Notes under the pieces: generated by a model
The model's database searches: none
Told to the model about the DNA's origin: nothing
Seen by the model: the letters and a program-made list of their open reading frames with translations, nothing else
Program-made: the position numbers and the translations under genes
Assembly (NCBI GenBank): GCA_050694175.1
Contig: JBOGXA010000003.1
Span: 117,497 to 181,496 of the forward strand
Source: JBOGXA01 sp050694175
GTDB lineage: Bacteria > Actinomycetota > CADDZG01 > WHSQ01
DNA: 64,000 bases
Reading direction: 5' to 3'
Part shown: positions 50,366 through 58,804 of the stretch, piece by piece
Layout of the letters: each line of letters begins with the position of its first letter
How positions within the stretch are numbered: the first letter of the stretch is position 1

Positions 50366-50988
50366 GAAGGCTCGACGACGAGAGAGGTTTCACCATGATC
50401 GAGCTACTAGTGGTCATGGCGGTCTTCGGGGTCGTGTCCACGACCTTCTACGCGGTCATGTTCAACGCAGTTCGATCCTCCGACAACACGGAGCAGGTGG
50501 CGCGCGTGTCGGAGGAGGCGCGTGCCGGGCTGAACCGAATGATCCGCGACACGCGCGAGGGTCAGCTGTTCGACGTGCTTAGCGCCACGTCCTACAACGT
50601 CCGGATCGACTTCGACGGGGACGGCAGCTACGAGAACCCCAACGAGGAAGGCGACTACGAGAGCATCACTTTCAAGTACAACGCCGGCAACAACACCATC
50701 GTTCTCCGGGATCCAATAAACAACGTCCAAGAGGTCCTTGTCGCCGGAGTCGAGGAGTTCAACGGGGAGCCCATTTTCAGTTACACGAGCAACGACCTTA
50801 GATATGACTGGAACGGGGACGGCGTTACGACGTCGGATGAGCTGGACGCCGCCCCCGGCTACGGGTATCCAGGCGTCAGCGGAGACGACACATCGCTTTA
50901 CCAGAACGTCGAGTACCAACTCGTTGTCGTCAACGGCACCAAGGAGACGCTGCTGACGGGGCAAGCGCAGTTGAGGAATCGTCGATGA
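50362..50988 (+). CDS. PilW/GspJ-like minor pilin
   Basis: 208 aa. Leader MRRLDDERG then FTMIELLVVMAVFGVVSTTF with Phe1 and Glu5. The globular part has SEEARAGLNRMIRDTREGQL, typical of PilW/GspJ, and an Asp-rich segment DFDGDGSY (possible calcium binding), with DWNGDGVTTSDEL as a second EF-hand-like loop. Starts and ends with ATGA overlaps. Confidence 0.86.
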   Translation: MRRLDDERGFTMIELLVVMAVFGVVSTTFYAVMFNAVRSSDNTEQVARVSEEARAGLNRMIRDTREGQLFDVLSATSYNVRIDFDGDGSYENPNEEGDYESITFKYNAGNNTIVLRDPINNVQEVLVAGVEEFNGEPIFSYTSNDLRYDWNGDGVTTSDELDAAPGYGYPGVSGDDTSLYQNVEYQLVVVNGTKETLLTGQAQLRNRR

Positions 50989-52481
50989 GGAGACTTGGAA
51001 TGCGCAAAATCTATAACGAGAAGGGCGTTGCGATGGTGACCGTGCTGTTCGTTGCCGCGGTCTTGACCGTCGTGTCTAGTGCAGGGGCGTTCATCACTAT
51101 CAACGAGCTTCGTGCCGGCACGAACGATCGGCGCGGCACGGAGGCGCTTGCCTACGCCGAGTCGGGTGTTGATCGGATGGCTCTGGAGATCAAGAAACAC
51201 AGCTGGCGACGCCTCAACGAATCGGGATGCCTGTACGAGCCCATTGCCGTTCCCGAAGGAAACCTGGGCGCCGAGCGCTTCTACAACGCGTACCTAACGG
51301 TCTACGACCCGGATCTCCCCGAGGATCAGCGATTGCCAAACCTCAATGGTTGGGAGCCGGGCGATCCGTGGTCGACCGGGAACGACTCGACCGCGCTCTG
51401 TCTCTCTCACGACAACGTCCATCCCGAGACCGGGGCTCGCTTCGCGCTGACGGCGGTCGGGGAGCACCCGACGGCGAGCCGAGTCATCCGTCAGGTGGTC
51501 CGAGTCAAGGCTTCCGGCCTCCCCATCGGACTGTACGCGGATTCCGTCAACGTGCAGGGCGGTAACCCGTCCACGCTGGACATCTCGTTGGTGACACCGG
51601 GCGATGTTCAGGGCCGGGAGAAGCTAGAGTTCACCGGCTACGACCCGTACTACAAGTTGGGTCACTTCTGGGCGGGCGAGAGCATGTCCATCGCGGCCCC
51701 GGCCGCGGCCCACGCCCGAGGCACGATCTATTGCTCGAAGCAGACGTGCGGTAACGACCAGAAGGAACATCCGACCGCCCTCGAGTGCAGGCCCAACCCA
51801 GGCGGTCAATCGCAGTGGGACCAGAGCGGAGGTGGAGGATCGCTGGGGGGGTTCGCCAAGTGCGCCGCGTGGGCGGGCACACCGGCCGGCCCGCCCCCGT
51901 ACTCGAGCTTCTCCGACGCGGACCTGGCGCGAGCCCGGCCCCAGCCGCAGTTCACCAACCAGGAATATGCGTACATCAAGCGAATCGCCCAGACGAGCGG
52001 CCTGTACTGCGCCATGGGGGACAACGGCTCCGGAACGTGCACGAAGCCAAGCGGGGGGTTTTCGACCAATGGGACCATCCAGGACGCCGACATCACCGGG
52101 CTCCCAAACCTCTTCTTCGCCTACTTCGAGTTCCCGAACTCGGGGGATCCGTTCTCCGTGAAGAGGACCATTACGTGGAAGGCCGGTGTCGGGCCGTGCA
52201 GTGACGACCCCAATGTGCATCGAAACGTCATCATCGTCGTCCGATACGGGAGCATCGACCTCACGGGCAAGGACGAGATCGTCGGCGCCTTCTTTGCGCC
52301 CGAAGGGCAGGCGTGGCTGCGTGGATCCGGAGGCATCGTGAAGATCCATGGAACGGTGATCGCGAAGAAGATCGACTTCGGCGGCAACGCAGAGGTCATG
52401 CTCAGCGATTGCTGGGTCCGCAACATGCCGTTGATCCTCACGAGGGTAATACCGGAGACGTGGAGTGAGGTCGATCGCTAG
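50985..52481 (+). CDS. PilX-like pilus assembly protein, long form
   Basis: 498 aa. The N-terminus is PilX_N-like: NEKGVAMVTVLFVAAVLTVV, a type IV-like helix in which the +5 Glu is missing. About 430 exported residues follow, with eight or more Cys and a final beta-rich region (GKDEIVGAFFAPEGQAWLRG, then VIAKKIDFGGNAEVML) like domains found in large pilus-tip or secreted proteins of Actinomycetota. It is the last gene of the minor pilin operon; a hairpin terminator follows. ATG at 51000 is an alternative start. Confidence 0.77.
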   Translation: MRRLGMRKIYNEKGVAMVTVLFVAAVLTVVSSAGAFITINELRAGTNDRRGTEALAYAESGVDRMALEIKKHSWRRLNESGCLYEPIAVPEGNLGAERFYNAYLTVYDPDLPEDQRLPNLNGWEPGDPWSTGNDSTALCLSHDNVHPETGARFALTAVGEHPTASRVIRQVVRVKASGLPIGLYADSVNVQGGNPSTLDISLVTPGDVQGREKLEFTGYDPYYKLGHFWAGESMSIAAPAAAHARGTIYCSKQTCGNDQKEHPTALECRPNPGGQSQWDQSGGGGSLGGFAKCAAWAGTPAGPPPYSSFSDADLARARPQPQFTNQEYAYIKRIAQTSGLYCAMGDNGSGTCTKPSGGFSTNGTIQDADITGLPNLFFAYFEFPNSGDPFSVKRTITWKAGVGPCSDDPNVHRNVIIVVRYGSIDLTGKDEIVGAFFAPEGQAWLRGSGGIVKIHGTVIAKKIDFGGNAEVMLSDCWVRNMPLILTRVIPETWSEVDR

Positions 52482-52521
52482 GGCGCGCCGCCTCGGGTCC
52501 TGCGGCAGTTCTGAGTATGGG

Positions 52522-52556
52522 AAAACGGGCCCCGCGCGTTGCGCGCGGGCCCGTTT
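52522..52556 (+). terminator. Hairpin terminator after the minor pilin operon
   Basis: AAACGGGCCC pairs with GGGCCCGTTT, with a GC-rich inner part (CGCGCGTTGCGCGC). The T-run after the stem is short (GTTTC), so it may be a less efficient intrinsic terminator. Confidence 0.75.
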
Positions 52557-52702
52557 CAAGTCCTAAGCAGTATCGCTTAGTTACATCGCTAGGATTCCTC
52601 AAGCCCGGGGCTGTTGACGCCGAACACAAACGAGGCCGCAAGATCCGAAACACGTCATGTGTAGCAACCGGTTGAGCGGCGCAAGTTCAGTCATCGAATC
52701 GC
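52557..52702. other. Gene-free stretch between the minor pilin and pilM operons
   Basis: Part of a gap of about 360 nt. It holds an inverted repeat TAAGC...GCTTA near 52565-52579 and no open frame with coding character. With the next 140 nt it forms the 5' region of the HTH-pilM operon. Confidence 0.5.
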
Positions 52703-52730
52703 TAAAGGTGAGCGTTCGCGTGTCCGAAGA
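52703..52730 (+). promoter_or_regulatory. Weak sigma-28/WhiG-like promoter candidate for the HTH-pilMNOP operon
   Basis: TAAA at 52703-52706, 16 nt, then TCCGAAGA at 52723-52730, matching 5 of 8 positions of GCCGATAA. The -35 and spacing fit the better sites; the -10 does not fully. Confidence 0.33.
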
Positions 52731-52840
52731 ATCTGGTTGACCAGAGTTGTTAGCGAATGTTCTGGAAAGTGCCCGTAGGACACGGGCGTCGGTTCTCGGA
52801 ACGAGGGCCGGCGAGGAAACCGCTGCGAAAGGTGAAGTGG

Positions 52841-53044
52841 ATGGCCGTTCGTGAATTCGGAGAGCCGCTTCTGACGGTCGGCGAAGTCGCCGTGTTGATG
52901 CGGGTCTCGAACATGACGGTCTATCGACTCATCAAGTCCGGTCAGTTGGCGGCCATTCGCGTGGGCAAGAACTACCGCCTGCGTCGAGGCGACATCGAAC
53001 GCTACTTGACGGACCGCGCAATCAACGTGGAGGTGAGCAGCTGA
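52841..53044 (+). CDS. Small MerR/excisionase-type helix-turn-helix DNA-binding protein
   Basis: 67 aa from ATG at 52841 with AAGGTGA upstream; the frame is open from 52757 but the extra part is Arg-rich and unlike the family. The sequence LLTVGEVAVLMRVSNMTVYR, then SGQLAAIRVGKNYRLRRGDI, is the excisionase/HTH_17 family. It is close in size and motif to actinobacterial BldC and to the mycobacterial Rv0500A-type protein. It overlaps pilM (TGATG), so it is probably a regulator of the pilus operon or of wider development. It is unlikely to be a phage excisionase, since no integrase is near. Confidence 0.83.
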   Translation: MAVREFGEPLLTVGEVAVLMRVSNMTVYRLIKSGQLAAIRVGKNYRLRRGDIERYLTDRAINVEVSS

Positions 53045-54102
53045 TGGCATTCGGTGCCCCCGGAGTGATCGGGCTTGACATCGGGACGAGCGCCGTACGC
53101 GCGGCGTTGCTGGGTAACGGACGCGGCAAGCGATCGCTGCTGCGCTTCGGGCAAGTTGCACTGCCCCCCGGCGCGGTCAGCGGAGGAGAGATCCGCGACC
53201 CCAGCGCGGTGTCGGAGGCGATAAGCCAGCTGTGGAACCGCACGAAGTTCAAGTCCAAGAAAGCGGTGCTCGGGCTCGCGAATCAGCGAGTGGTCGTTCG
53301 TCAGATCGACATCCCCTTCATGGAGGAAAAGGAGCTGCGCGAGTCGCTCAAGTTCCAGGTCTCCGAGCACATCCCGATGTCCGTCGACGACGCGGAGCTC
53401 GACTTCCAGGTCCTCGAGGACTTCATGACCGATGACAACCAGCACATGTTGAGGATCCTCATCGTCGCCGCCGCTAGCGACATGGTCGAGTCGTTCATCA
53501 GCGTCGCGTCGGAGGCCGGTATTCACCCTGAGGCCGTCGACATCACTCCGTTCGCGGTCGCGCGGGCCGTCTCGGAGGTCGCTCGCGGCGAGCACGGAGT
53601 GGCCGGCGCAGAGGCCGTCGTCGACGTCGGCGCAGGCATCACCAATATCGTCATACACCACAACGGCGAAGCACGGTTCGTTCGGATCCTGCAGGTGGGG
53701 GGGGACGACGCGACCGGGGCGCTTGCCGAGGAGCTCGGCGTCGAGTTCGAGGAGGCCGAGGCAATGAAGTACGACCTTGGTGGTGGTGTGGGAACGGAGT
53801 CCGCCAACGAGGTTCTCAACGCCCGCGTCGACGGCCTCGTGCGCGAGATCCAGGGATCGATCGACTACTACATGTCTCAGGATGACAGTGAGCCGGTTAC
53901 CTCCGTCGTCGTCACCGGCGGCGGATCGCAGACCCCCGGCTTCATCGAGCGCCTCGAGGCGGCCGTAGGCCTCCGCGTGCACACAGGCTCGACGCTGTCC
54001 GACGTGGACGTCTCGAAGTCGGGTCTCACCGAGGAGCAACTCGCCCAGGTCGAGCCCGTGGCTGCCGCAGCCGTCGGCTTAGCGATGGGAGCACTCAAAT
54101 GA
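53044..54102 (+). CDS. pilM: Type IV pilus assembly protein PilM
   Basis: 352 aa, actin-like ATPase fold on the cytoplasmic side. Seen: IGLDIGTSAVRAALLGNGRG (phosphate 1), VVDVGAGITNIVIHHNGE (phosphate 2), VVTGGGSQTPGFIERL (adenosine). It binds the N-terminal tail of PilN. Overlaps the HTH gene at the start and pilN at the end (ATGA). Confidence 0.95.
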   Translation: MAFGAPGVIGLDIGTSAVRAALLGNGRGKRSLLRFGQVALPPGAVSGGEIRDPSAVSEAISQLWNRTKFKSKKAVLGLANQRVVVRQIDIPFMEEKELRESLKFQVSEHIPMSVDDAELDFQVLEDFMTDDNQHMLRILIVAAASDMVESFISVASEAGIHPEAVDITPFAVARAVSEVARGEHGVAGAEAVVDVGAGITNIVIHHNGEARFVRILQVGGDDATGALAEELGVEFEEAEAMKYDLGGGVGTESANEVLNARVDGLVREIQGSIDYYMSQDDSEPVTSVVVTGGGSQTPGFIERLEAAVGLRVHTGSTLSDVDVSKSGLTEEQLAQVEPVAAAAVGLAMGALK

Positions 54103-54755
54103 TGCGCCGTATCGATCTTCTGCCCGCGTCGTACGCCGAACGGCGGATCCAGCGGCGCAATCTCGGGCTGGCCGTCGTGTCCGGGCTTGTCATACTCGGC
54201 CTGCTGCTTGCATGGTGGGTCATGCTGGGCGGCCAGGTCTCCGACGCGAACTCGGATCTCGATGCCGTCCAGGCTCGTAACCGTTCCCTCCAGGCCGAAA
54301 TCGCCGAGCTGCAGCGCTTTGCCGACCTCCAGGCCGAGGTTCAGAGCAAGGAGGCGGCTCTTGACTCGATCATGGCCGGCGACCTTGCGTGGCCCTCACT
54401 AATGACCGAGGTCGCCATGGTTATCCCGGGTGAGGTGTGGCTGACCAACTGGGCCGCTTCGGCCGGAATGACCGAAGGCGCCACCCCGGTCGAGAGCGAG
54501 GCAGCGGAGGTACGTGTCTCGCAGAAGCCACCCGTCGGTCGCATCAGTTTCACAGGTAAGGCGCTTTCCATGCCGGGCATAGCGAAGTGGCTCATCCGTC
54601 TCGAAGGCAGCAAGTCGTTCTCCGGTGTTTGGCTCGAGAACGCGGCCAAGGCCGAAGCAGAAGAAGGAACCTCGACCGAGGTCATCGACTTCACCAACAC
54701 AGTTGAGCTGAACCAGAAGGCGTTCAGCCTCCGATTCCTGCGAGGGGAAAGATGA
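54099..54755 (+). CDS. pilN: Type IV pilus assembly protein PilN
   Basis: 218 aa. N-terminal cytoplasmic motif RRIDLLPASYAERR (the family INLLP-type PilM-binding motif), one membrane helix (about 25-45), a short coiled coil (LDAVQARNRSLQAEIAELQR), then an exported ferredoxin-like fold with PGEVWLTNW. It joins PilM to PilO in the alignment complex. The stop overlaps the pilO start. Confidence 0.92.
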   Translation: MMRRIDLLPASYAERRIQRRNLGLAVVSGLVILGLLLAWWVMLGGQVSDANSDLDAVQARNRSLQAEIAELQRFADLQAEVQSKEAALDSIMAGDLAWPSLMTEVAMVIPGEVWLTNWAASAGMTEGATPVESEAAEVRVSQKPPVGRISFTGKALSMPGIAKWLIRLEGSKSFSGVWLENAAKAEAEEGTSTEVIDFTNTVELNQKAFSLRFLRGER

Positions 54756-55378
54756 GCGGATATCGAGCCAGGTTGACACTGGCGATCGTCGTAACGCTTG
54801 TAGTGTGCGCCGCTTTCTACATGCTCTTTGTGCGGAGCCGGCAGAGCGAGCTGGCCGATGTACGAGACAAGGTCGAGGCGGCCGAGGACGAGAACGTGAG
54901 TCTGCAAGCGCAGCTCGACGAGCTGCAGGCCCTCAAAGAGAACGCACCCAAGGCGGAGGCCCGGCTGAACGAGATCCGTGAGCTCATCCCTCAGGACGAC
55001 CAGGTCGCAAACTTCATCTTCCAGGTGCAGGATGCCGCGAACCGGGCCGGGGTCGACTTCGTCACCGTCACCCCCGAGCAGCCGAAGGCCCCGATCGAGG
55101 ACCCGTCGGCATCGGTCGCCCAGGTGCGTGTAACCGTGGGGGCCAAGGGAGATTACTTCGCTCTCCAGGACCTCATCCGCCGTCTCTACGACCTCGACCG
55201 TGCCGTGCGCGTCGACAACCTCGCCATGGATGCGGAGGAGGACGAGGCGTCGGGTGTGACCACGGTGACCCTATCGGCCGCCGCCCGGATCTTCTTTGAG
55301 AACCAGGGCGGACCACCTGCGGCGGCGCCGGGGAGCACCACATCGGCGCCGACTACCCAGGCGACGCCCACGAGCTGA
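54752..55378 (+). CDS. pilO: Type IV pilus assembly protein PilO
   Basis: 208 aa. One membrane helix (about 8-28), coiled coil (about 32-65), then a ferredoxin-like domain with LNEIRELIPQDDQVANFIFQ and NRAGVDFVTVTPEQP, typical of PilO. A Thr/Pro/Ala tail ends the protein. It pairs with PilN in the periplasm-equivalent space. Confidence 0.91.
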   Translation: MSGYRARLTLAIVVTLVVCAAFYMLFVRSRQSELADVRDKVEAAEDENVSLQAQLDELQALKENAPKAEARLNEIRELIPQDDQVANFIFQVQDAANRAGVDFVTVTPEQPKAPIEDPSASVAQVRVTVGAKGDYFALQDLIRRLYDLDRAVRVDNLAMDAEEDEASGVTTVTLSAAARIFFENQGGPPAAAPGSTTSAPTTQATPTS

Positions 55379-55398
55379 GGAGCAGAGGGGGCACACAG

Positions 55399-56016
55399 AT
55401 GGCTATCGGGCGGGAGGCAATGGAGATCGGCGCGGGCGGTCGCGCCGGAGCGAGGCGGGTTGCGCTGGTCGCCGGCGCGCTGGCGGTGCTCCTCGCGGCG
55501 TTGTGGTTCTTCTTCATGAAGGGCGACGACTCGAAGGTCTCACCGGTCCCGGCAAGTTCCGCGGAGTCGGCGCCGGCCACCGGGGGGGCCGACGAGAAGG
55601 ACGAGCTCGCTGGTAAAGCCGATCGGGTGTCGGATAGAAAGAACATCAAGGAGGGCACGAAGGTCGCCGCGACCAGCCCGGCACCGGTCGAGAGCTTCGA
55701 GGTCTTCGCCCCCAAGGACCCCTTCGACCCGCTCGTCGCCGCCGCCGCGGAGAGCAGCTCGGGCGATGCCGGATCGGACGCCGGCGGCGGGGCCACCTCG
55801 ACGGGTGACCATAGGGTGCGCCTGGCCGACCTCTTCATCGGGGCCGGCGGCAAGGAGCGGGCCCGTGTCCGGGTGGACGACGCCGTGTACCGGGTGACGG
55901 AGGGAGACGTCTTCGCCGACAGCTTCCAGCTCGTCTCGATCGACAACGGATGCGCCACCCTGCTGTTCGGAGACGACCAGTTCTCCCTCTGTGAGGGCGA
56001 AGAGATAGTCAAGTAG
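55399..56016 (+). CDS. PilP-like pilus assembly protein
   Basis: 205 aa. A membrane helix (about 22-42, VALVAGALAVLLAALWFFF) is followed by a Ser/Ala/Asp-rich linker, a F-x-P-K-D-P-F-x-P motif (EVFAPKDPFDPLV, as in PilP/GspC-type proteins), and a small C-terminal beta domain with KERARVRVDDAVYRVTEGD. No lipobox, unlike proteobacterial PilP. Its place after pilO supports the call; with no PilQ to contact it may have another partner. Confidence 0.72.
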   Translation: MAIGREAMEIGAGGRAGARRVALVAGALAVLLAALWFFFMKGDDSKVSPVPASSAESAPATGGADEKDELAGKADRVSDRKNIKEGTKVAATSPAPVESFEVFAPKDPFDPLVAAAAESSSGDAGSDAGGGATSTGDHRVRLADLFIGAGGKERARVRVDDAVYRVTEGDVFADSFQLVSIDNGCATLLFGDDQFSLCEGEEIVK

Positions 56017-56075
56017 CTCCCCGACTCACAGTCCAACAGATCGCCTCTCCCTCCGAGAGTGGCAGGATTCGTTAG

Positions 56076-57242
56076 ATGGGACGGCTTCGCTATCTGACCG
56101 CGGGTGAATCGCACGGCCCCGCCCTCGTCGGGATCCTCGAGGGCCTCCCCGCAGGCATCCCCGTGTCGCTGGAGTCCATCACCGGCGAGCTGGCACGCCG
56201 GCGGGCGGGGCACGGCCGCGGCCCCCGCATGCGCGTCGAGGCCGACGACTGTGAGATCGTCGCAGGAGTGCGCTCCGGGCGCACTCTCGGCAGCCCGTTC
56301 GCGGTGGTCGTCCGCAACTCCGAATACCGGGCCAAGTGGTCCCACGTCATGCCGGTCGAAGGCGCGGCCGGCGGCCGCGAGCTCACGCGTCCGCGTCCGG
56401 GCCACGCCGATCTGCCGGGGATGCTGAAGTACGACTCTGCGGACGCCCGCAACGTCCTCGAGAGAGCGAGCGCCCGGGAGACGGCCGCCCGCACCGCGAT
56501 CGCGGTCCCGGCCAAGAACCTGCTGGCTCGGCTCGGGATCCGGATCGTGTCGCACATTGTTCGAATCGGGGGGGTCGCAGTGCCGGACGATGCCCCCCTG
56601 CCCGGGCCGGACGATCTCGGGGCCGTGGACGCCTCGCCCGTACGCTCGTTCGACGGCGCTGCATCGGAGGCGATGGTTGCGGCGATCGACGCAGCCGGAG
56701 CCGCGGGCGATTCGCTCGGCGGCGTCATCGAGGTTCTCGCCTACGGCCTCCCCCCCGGCCTCGGATCGCACGTCCACTGGGATCGCAAGCTCGATGGCCG
56801 GCTGGCCGGGGCCCTGATGGCAGTGCCGGCAATAAAGGGTGTGTCGTTCGGAGCTGGATTCGCGTCCGCATCGCGGCCCGGCTCCGCCGCGCACGATGAG
56901 ATCGAGCCCGATCTCACGAGGGCGACGGATCGCGCCGGGGGCACGGAAGGCGGCATGACGATCGGGGGAACGCTCAGGGTCCGGGCCGCCATGAAACCCC
57001 TGTCGACCCTGAAGCAGCGGCTGCGTACGGTCGACACTTCGTCCGGCGAGCCGGCCGAGGCGTTCCAGGAGCGGACCGACGTCTGTGCGGTTCCTGCGGG
57101 TGGCGTCGTGTGCGAGGCGGTGGTCGCCCTGATCCTGGCCGACGCGGTGATGGAGAGCTTCGGCGGCGACACTCTGGCCGACGTGGTCGGAGCGCGCGAC
57201 CGCTACCTCGTCCGCATCGCCGCATTCGGGGGCGGCTCGTGA
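56076..57242 (+). CDS. aroC: Chorismate synthase
   Basis: 388 aa. FMN-dependent conversion of EPSP to chorismate. Signatures: LTAGESHGPALVGILEGLPA, the RTLGSPFAVVVRN segment, RPGHADLPGMLKYDSADARN followed by LERASARETAARTA, and GGMTIGGTLRVRAAMKP. The stop overlaps the start of the fused aroK-aroB (GTGA). Confidence 0.97.
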   Translation: MGRLRYLTAGESHGPALVGILEGLPAGIPVSLESITGELARRRAGHGRGPRMRVEADDCEIVAGVRSGRTLGSPFAVVVRNSEYRAKWSHVMPVEGAAGGRELTRPRPGHADLPGMLKYDSADARNVLERASARETAARTAIAVPAKNLLARLGIRIVSHIVRIGGVAVPDDAPLPGPDDLGAVDASPVRSFDGAASEAMVAAIDAAGAAGDSLGGVIEVLAYGLPPGLGSHVHWDRKLDGRLAGALMAVPAIKGVSFGAGFASASRPGSAAHDEIEPDLTRATDRAGGTEGGMTIGGTLRVRAAMKPLSTLKQRLRTVDTSSGEPAEAFQERTDVCAVPAGGVVCEAVVALILADAVMESFGGDTLADVVGARDRYLVRIAAFGGGS

Positions 57243-58804
57243 TCGTTCTGGTCGGGTTCATGGGATCCGGTAAATCGAGTGTGGGACGGAGCCTGGCGGC
57301 CCTGCTCGGCACGGGATTCGCCGACACCGACGAGATGGTCGAGGAGCGCGCCGGGGAGCCGATCCGGTCGATCTTCGAGCGCAGCGGGGAGGCGGCCTTC
57401 CGGGACCTCGAACGCCTCGTGGTCGCCGACGCGTTGACGGGTCCGGCCGGAGTCGTGGCGCTCGGCGGAGGCGCCGTCGAGGACACCGCGACGCGTGCCG
57501 GGCTCGCCTCCGACGACGTGAGCGTTGTCTACCTCGACGTTCCCCTGGCCACCGCGCTCGAGCGCGTGGGGGACGGAGCGGCGCGACCCATGCTCGCCCG
57601 GGGTGATCCCCAAACGCTGTACGCGGCGCGGGCAGAACTGTACGAGGCGGTCGCCGACTGCACCGTGGCGGGCGAGGTTAAGCCACCGCGGGAGCTTGCG
57701 GGCGAGATCGCCGACTCCCTCGGCCTGGGGCCACGGCGGATCCGGGTAGCGGCGGCCGCGGGCGACTACGAGGTGATCGTCGGACGCGACCTGCTGAGCC
57801 GGCTGGCCGTGTTCGTGCCCGCCGACGCCGATCCCGCCAGCGTGTTCGTCGTCACCCACCCCTCGCTCGTGAATCTCGCCGGGACCGCCGTCGAGTCGCT
57901 CGCATCGACGGGAGCACGTCTGGAGCTGCTGACGGTGCCTGAAGGAGAGGGTGCCAAGTCATTCGAGGGCGCGGTCGACCTCTACTGCCGGCTCGCCGAG
58001 GGCGCCGCGCACCGCAACGATCTCGTGGTGGGCCTGGGCGGCGGGGTCGTGACGGATCTGGCGGGTTTCGTGGCATCGACGTACAACCGCGGCATGCCGA
58101 TCGTGCACGCGCCGACGACCCTGCTCGCACAGGTGGACGCGGCGATCGGCGGCAAGACCGGAGTGAACCTGTCCGGGGCCAAGAACCTGGTGGGGACCTT
58201 CCACGCGCCGGTCGCGGTCGTATGCGACGTCGACGCCCTGGCCTCACTTCCCGTCGCCGAGTTGCGATCGGGCATGGCGGAGGTTGTCAAGTACGGGTTG
58301 ATAGCCGACTCATCGCTCCTCGAGATGATCACGGCGCGAGCGCAGGAGATCGTCGAGCGGGATCGCGACATCCTCATGGAGGTTGTGGCGAGGTCGGCCT
58401 CGATCAAGGCGGCGGCGGTCTCGGCCGATGAGCACGAGGCGGGGCCCCGGGCCCACCTCAACTATGGACACACGTTCGGGCACGCAATCGAAGCGGCGGC
58501 GGGCTACGAGATCCGCCATGGAGAGGCGATCTCGATCGGTATGATGGCGGCCGCTCACCTCGCCTGCGTTCTCGGTCGCATCGATGAGGACGCGGTCGCG
58601 GCACACCGCAACGCGTTGTCTGCGCTCGGGCTCCCGGTCTCGGCCGACGTCGACCTCGACCCGTTGGAACGCGTGTGGTTACGCGACAAGAAGTACGACC
58701 GCGCCGTACGCTTCGTTCTGTTGGCCGGCCTCGGACGCCCCGAGGCCCGGGTCACCGCCGAACGGGAGGACATTATCGAAGCATTGAAGAGGCTCGCATC
58801 GTGA
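57239..58804 (+). CDS. Bifunctional shikimate kinase / 3-dehydroquinate synthase fusion
   Basis: 521 aa, an in-frame AroK-AroB fusion. Residues 1-165 are shikimate kinase: Walker A LVGFMGSGKSSVGRSLA, DTDEMVEERAG, GEAAFRDLE and VVALGGGAVE. Residues 170-521 are dehydroquinate synthase: NAD-binding VVGLGGGVVTDLAGFVASTY, PTTLLAQVDAAIGGKTGVNL, GMAEVVKYGLI and LNYGHTFGHAIE with the zinc ligands. It joins steps 2 and 5 of the shikimate pathway in one chain. GTG start overlaps aroC; stop overlaps aroQ (GTGA). Confidence 0.96.
   Translation: MIVLVGFMGSGKSSVGRSLAALLGTGFADTDEMVEERAGEPIRSIFERSGEAAFRDLERLVVADALTGPAGVVALGGGAVEDTATRAGLASDDVSVVYLDVPLATALERVGDGAARPMLARGDPQTLYAARAELYEAVADCTVAGEVKPPRELAGEIADSLGLGPRRIRVAAAAGDYEVIVGRDLLSRLAVFVPADADPASVFVVTHPSLVNLAGTAVESLASTGARLELLTVPEGEGAKSFEGAVDLYCRLAEGAAHRNDLVVGLGGGVVTDLAGFVASTYNRGMPIVHAPTTLLAQVDAAIGGKTGVNLSGAKNLVGTFHAPVAVVCDVDALASLPVAELRSGMAEVVKYGLIADSSLLEMITARAQEIVERDRDILMEVVARSASIKAAAVSADEHEAGPRAHLNYGHTFGHAIEAAAGYEIRHGEAISIGMMAAAHLACVLGRIDEDAVAAHRNALSALGLPVSADVDLDPLERVWLRDKKYDRAVRFVLLAGLGRPEARVTAEREDIIEALKRLAS

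Noticed and set aside
52841..53044. A phage excisionase marking a prophage edge
   Set aside because: No integrase, attachment repeat or phage gene is near, and the gene overlaps pilM, so a host regulator is more likely.
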